NCBI GenBank assembly: GCA_937915725.1
Contig: CALGGV010000044.1
Span: 1-7,339, forward strand
Direction: 5' to 3'
DNA: 7,339 nt
DNA from: an uncultured Selenomonadales bacterium
GTDB lineage: Bacteria; Bacillota; Negativicutes; Selenomonadales; Selenomonadaceae
Positions 5,249 to 7,339 of this stretch are shown piece by piece. Position numbers and translations under genes: made by a program. How positions within the stretch are numbered: the first letter of the stretch is position 1; each line of letters opens with the position of its first letter. Under the pieces are notes generated by a model, which saw only the letters and a list, made by a program, of their open reading frames with translations, did no database searches and was not told the DNA's origin.

Positions 5249-6650
5249 AACCTGCGTAACCTAATTCTCTTGCCTTTGCAAAGTCTGCATTGGCTTTTTC
5301 TGTTTCGCCTAACGCTTGATAACAAAGTCCGCGCAGTTGATATGCAGTTGCAAAATTCGGATTAATTTCAATAGCTTTTGTAGCGTCTGCTACTGCTTGT
5401 TGAAAATTTCCGGATAAAGCATAAGTACCGCCGCGGGTGCAATATGCAACTGCATAATTCGGATTAATTCCAATGGCGCGGTTGTAGTCAGAAATTGCTT
5501 GCTCGTACTGTTCTAAATCAGCGTAAGCAACGCCACGATTGTTATAAACTTCTTCAAAATGGGGATTAATTTCAATAACGCAGGTGTAATCAGAAATTGC
5601 CGCGTCATACTGTTTTAAATTATAGTAAGCAAGTCCGCGGTTGTAGTATGCCTCTACAAAATTCGGATTAATTTGAATAGCGCGGTTGAAGTCAGAAATC
5701 GCCGTCTCGTACTGGTTTAACTGATCGTAAACACTGCCGCGGTTGTTGTATGCTTGATATAAATTCGGATTGAGTTCAATGGCGCGGTTGAAGTCAGAAA
5801 TCGCCGCCTTGTACTGGCTTAAAAAATAGTAAGTAAGCCCGCGGTTGTAGTATGCATAGTCATCATTCGGATTGAGTTCAATAGCTTTGTTGTAGTCAGA
5901 AATTGTTTGCTCGTACTGTTTTAAACCATTGTAAGCAGTGCCGCGCCCATAATAACCTCGATAATCATTCGGCTTTAATTCTATTGCTTGATTAAAAATT
6001 TCTAATGCTCCAGCAAAATCTTTATTACGGTAAAGTTTCCAGCCCTCTTCGATTTTTTGAATGTACAGCGCGTCTTTGTCAATTTCTTTCATTTCTTGTT
6101 GAATGTTTTGTTTATCCTGCGCAGTTTGGATATTTGCCAATTTTTCTTCCAATTCTTTGATACGGCGTGCTTGCTCTTCAATCAATTCTTGTTGCGAGTT
6201 ATTTTGCTCCACCAAATTTGATTTTTCGTTACCGTCACGGCTCCGCCATTCTTTCAGCGCGGTTTCAAAATCAGCAGAATCAACTTGCGCCTCCACAGTT
6301 ACAACGACTTTGATATAACCTGCCGCGTTGCCTGTCAAGGGAACCATTTCAACTTTTACGACGTTGATATTTTTCAGCAAGCCCGCCGCAAATGTTATAA
6401 CTTCGTCTTTCTGCAGTTGAAAATTTTCCATAACACTTGTAGAACTGATAAAAATTCCGGCTTGTTCAATGGCAACGCGTTCGGCATAAAGTTTAGCGTT
6501 TTGCTGGGCAAATTCCGGCGTTTCCTTCATACTCATAATATATTCGCCGTCGCCGGTAACAGTTTTTATTTCTGCTTGTACCGGCGAAACTGTCAGCAAA
6601 TTTATAAAAATTGCCGCAACCAAAATTTTTAAAAAAAATTTTTCAAGCAT
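5247..6650 (-). CDS. Secreted TPR protein with LPP20/FlgT-N-like domain
   Basis: An exported protein of 467 aa with no assigned role. A signal peptide covers residues 1-26, with K4/K8, a hydrophobic core and cleavage after VQA. Residues about 27-130 resemble LPP20/FlgT N-terminal domains: GDGEYIMS, then a helix AQQNAKLYAERVAIEQAGIF, then DEVITFAAGLLKN and a strand GYIKVVVTVEAQV. A coiled coil rich in E, Q and K spans about 147-190. Eight 34-residue TPRs run from about 194 to the end, most with the NRGxxY, QYxxAISDYNxAIEINPN pattern, suggesting protein-protein contacts outside the membrane. The start is ATG 6650: GGGGGTGAT lies just upstream, and the GTG at 6659 is part of that ribosome binding site. 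No cysteine for lipidation is present at the signal end. I see no clear promoter in the short spacer upstream. Confidence 0.88.
   Translation of the reverse strand: MLEKFFLKILVAAIFINLLTVSPVQAEIKTVTGDGEYIMSMKETPEFAQQNAKLYAERVAIEQAGIFISSTSVMENFQLQKDEVITFAAGLLKNINVVKVEMVPLTGNAAGYIKVVVTVEAQVDSADFETALKEWRSRDGNEKSNLVEQNNSQQELIEEQARRIKELEEKLANIQTAQDKQNIQQEMKEIDKDALYIQKIEEGWKLYRNKDFAGALEIFNQAIELKPNDYRGYYGRGTAYNGLKQYEQTISDYNKAIELNPNDDYAYYNRGLTYYFLSQYKAAISDFNRAIELNPNLYQAYNNRGSVYDQLNQYETAISDFNRAIQINPNFVEAYYNRGLAYYNLKQYDAAISDYTCVIEINPHFEEVYNNRGVAYADLEQYEQAISDYNRAIGINPNYAVAYCTRGGTYALSGNFQQAVADATKAIEINPNFATAYQLRGLCYQALGETEKANADFAKARELGYAG
5250..6071 (-). repeat. Eight 102-bp TPR-coding repeats
   Basis: The TPR region repeats every 102 bp (34 codons). 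Identity at DNA level is high in the middle units: the same 25 bases occur at 5680-5704 and at 5782-5806, exactly 102 bp apart, and close variants recur near 5472 and 5884. The outer units are more diverged. Confidence 0.85.
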
Positions 6651-6684
6651 AAATATCACCCCCGCAAAAGTTTTTCAACGCTGT

Positions 6685-6788
6685 AAATATTTTTCCTGCA
6701 ACAAAAAAACTCCGACCAATTCAGCCGGAGCTAATTTTTCAGCTTGCAACTTTTTCAGCTTTTTTTCGGCGAAGTCGCGCAGGTTTAA
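6685..6788. repeat. Direct repeat copy A (antitoxin 3' end, terminator, spacer)
   Basis: This 104-base stretch matches 7236-7339 apart from a one-base C insertion near 6695 and a small change near 6733. It covers the last codons of the antitoxin gene, its terminator and about 20 bases beyond. The match probably continues past the window edge only in copy B, so the true repeat may be longer. Confidence 0.93.
6703..6730 (-). terminator. Rho-independent terminator of the toxin-antitoxin operon
   Basis: On the minus strand CTCCGGCT and GGTCGGAG form an 8-bp stem (two G-T pairs) with a 5-base loop, followed by T7. It starts 9 bases after the antitoxin stop codon and separates the module from the TPR gene. 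Confidence 0.8.
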
Positions 6789-6924
6789 ATTTTTTCAATT
6801 CTTCCTTTGAAATTGGCGGAATATCGCTAAAATCTATTTCATCATAACTCATTTTTGAAAGTTCCTCAATTTCTGCAAGTTGTTCCGGAGTCAATGGTGG
6901 AATGTTTTTAGTAAAATTGTCCAT
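6739..6924 (-). CDS. Short BrnA-like antitoxin, no visible DNA-binding half
   Basis: A 61-aa partner of the BrnT-type toxin gene just upstream. The N-terminal part has LTPEQLAEIEEL (11-22) and the acidic DEIDFSDIPPIS (28-39), the type of segment by which BrnA-like antitoxins wrap the toxin. After EELKKF it ends in a basic tail, RLRRKK, and stops. The ribbon-helix-helix region that normally follows in BrnA is absent. ATG 6924 is chosen because AGGAGG lies 9 nt upstream; the ATGs at 6933 and 6942 abut or overlap that site. The start lies 17 nt inside the toxin gene, so translation is coupled. The role is inferred from position and motif rather than strong family similarity. Confidence 0.7.
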   Translation of the reverse strand: MDNFTKNIPPLTPEQLAEIEELSKMSYDEIDFSDIPPISKEELKKFKPARLRRKKAEKVAS

Positions 6925-7207
6925 AATATTCATCCTCCTCATCTTTTGTTGCGTGTCGCGCTGAAATAATTCTGTTTACATCGCCACGTTCAGTATAAAT
7001 GACAGTTAAAATTTTTCCAACTCGCCCAATGATTTGGATTCTGTCTTCAAAATCGCTGTGAAACTCATCGAAATTATCAATGCTATTTTCGTCAAGAAAA
7101 ACACGTGCTGTAGTTTCAAAACTAATCTTATGCTTTTTCTTATTAATTTCGGCTTTTTCGGAATCCCAAACAAATTTGTATTCGCCAAGTTCAAAATCTA
7201 TATCCAA
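6908..7207 (-). CDS. brnT: BrnT-family toxin (RelE-like ribonuclease)
   Basis: A 99-aa protein matching the BrnT family, whose known members are mRNA-cleaving toxins with a RelE-like fold, held in check by BrnA. Visible hallmarks are FVWDSEKAEINKKKHKISFE near 12-31, ARVFLDE, an IGRVGKILTVIYTERG strand pair, and RIISARHATKDEEDEY near 79-94, the RIISAR-A motif being diagnostic. The gene precedes its antitoxin and overlaps it by 17 nt, the usual toxin-first order of brnTA. I prefer TTG 7207, 5 nt after AGGTGA; the GTG at 7216 falls inside that site. The protein looks intact, with no frameshift. Confidence 0.88.
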   Translation of the reverse strand: MDIDFELGEYKFVWDSEKAEINKKKHKISFETTARVFLDENSIDNFDEFHSDFEDRIQIIGRVGKILTVIYTERGDVNRIISARHATKDEEDEYYGQFY

Positions 7208-7223
7208 ATTAATCACCTAAATT

Positions 7224-7251
7224 ATTTTAACATAAAAATATTTTTCTGCAA
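7224..7251 (-). promoter_or_regulatory. Candidate promoter of the toxin-antitoxin operon
   Basis: On the minus strand TTGCAG (7246-7251) and TAAAAT (7224-7229) are 16 bp apart, with an extended -10 TG. A perfect 12-bp palindrome AAAAATATTTTT (7234-7245) fills the spacer and could be an operator. Transcription would begin near 7217, leaving almost no leader before AGGTGA. Confidence 0.5.
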
Positions 7252-7252
7252 C

Positions 7253-7280
7253 AAAAAAACTCCGACCAATTCAGCCGGAG
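7253..7280 (-). terminator. Second copy of the toxin-antitoxin terminator
   Basis: The same 8-bp stem, 5-base loop and T7 as at 6703-6730, on the minus strand. It would end transcription of the truncated upstream antitoxin copy just before the toxin promoter. Confidence 0.78.
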
Positions 7281-7289
7281 CTTGATTTT

Positions 7290-7339
7290 TCAGCTTGCAA
7301 CTTTTTCAGCTTTTTTTCGGCGAAGTCGCGCAGGTTTAA
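7290..7339 (-). CDS. 3' end of a second antitoxin gene copy (partial)
   Basis: Reading the minus strand from the window edge gives the last 15 codons of a second antitoxin, KPARLRRKKAEKVAS then TGA, identical in DNA and protein to the end of the complete antitoxin at 6739-6924. It is followed by its own copy of the terminator. The gene body and any second toxin lie beyond the window. It could be an intact second module or a remnant. Confidence 0.7.
   Translation of the reverse strand, partial: KPARLRRKKAEKVAS

Larger units (their letters stand above)
7236..7339. repeat. Direct repeat copy B (reaches the window edge)
   Basis: This is the second copy of the 104-base repeat at 6685-6788, in the same orientation about 551 bp away. 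Bases 7285-7339 are identical to 6734-6788. Because it is cut by the window end, its full extent is unknown. Confidence 0.93.

Noticed and set aside
6660..6702. Promoter for the TPR gene using TTGCAG at 6696-6701
   Set aside because: No acceptable -10 box is found at the needed distance; the -35-like sequence is part of the direct repeat shared with the toxin promoter.

Overview
The window reads as a chromosomal piece of an anaerobic, AT-leaning Bacillota-type bacterium, most likely a Negativicutes member. This is inference from the Na+-translocating decarboxylase subunits, strong AGGAGG-type ribosome binding sites, frequent TTG starts and a UPF0210 (DUF711) protein. No rRNA, tRNA or CRISPR array is visible, and no whole mobile element.

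Layout. (1) 35-1570, minus strand: a small gamma/delta-type membrane anchor followed by the beta subunit (Na+ channel) of a sodium-pumping biotin-dependent decarboxylase. The carboxyltransferase and biotin carrier subunits are outside the window, so the substrate cannot be fixed. (2) 1571-1892: a divergent regulatory spacer with a promoter on each strand, a 19-bp palindrome and a heptamer tandem repeat. (3) 1893-4349, plus strand: a tight three-gene operon of a UPF0210 protein, a GNAT acetyltransferase and endonuclease III (nth), with 1- and 2-nt gaps. (4) 4317-4710: three blocks of degenerate heptamer repeats (CCTNNTG or its complement) that form the end of nth, both the 3' end and the leader of a small four-CxxC zinc-ribbon gene on the minus strand, and the spacer beyond. 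(5) 4749-5207, plus strand: an ArgA-type acetyltransferase, probably N-acetylglutamate synthase, ending in a bidirectional terminator. (6) 5247-6650, minus strand: a secreted protein with a signal peptide, an LPP20/FlgT-N-like domain, a coiled coil and eight TPRs. (7) 6739-7339, minus strand: a BrnT-type toxin gene overlapping a short BrnA-like antitoxin gene. About 104 bp (antitoxin 3' end, terminator and following spacer) recurs as a direct repeat at the window edge, so a second antitoxin copy lies just upstream.

How the genes relate. The decarboxylase subunits act together in the membrane. Nth is housekeeping base-excision repair, and its operon partners have no clear link to it. The ArgA-type enzyme would feed arginine synthesis. 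The toxin-antitoxin block is the accessory part. The points most worth attention are the duplicated toxin-antitoxin module with an antitoxin lacking the DNA-binding half, the heptamer repeats that rewrite gene ends, and a recurring start-codon ambiguity caused by GGTGAT-type Shine-Dalgarno sequences.
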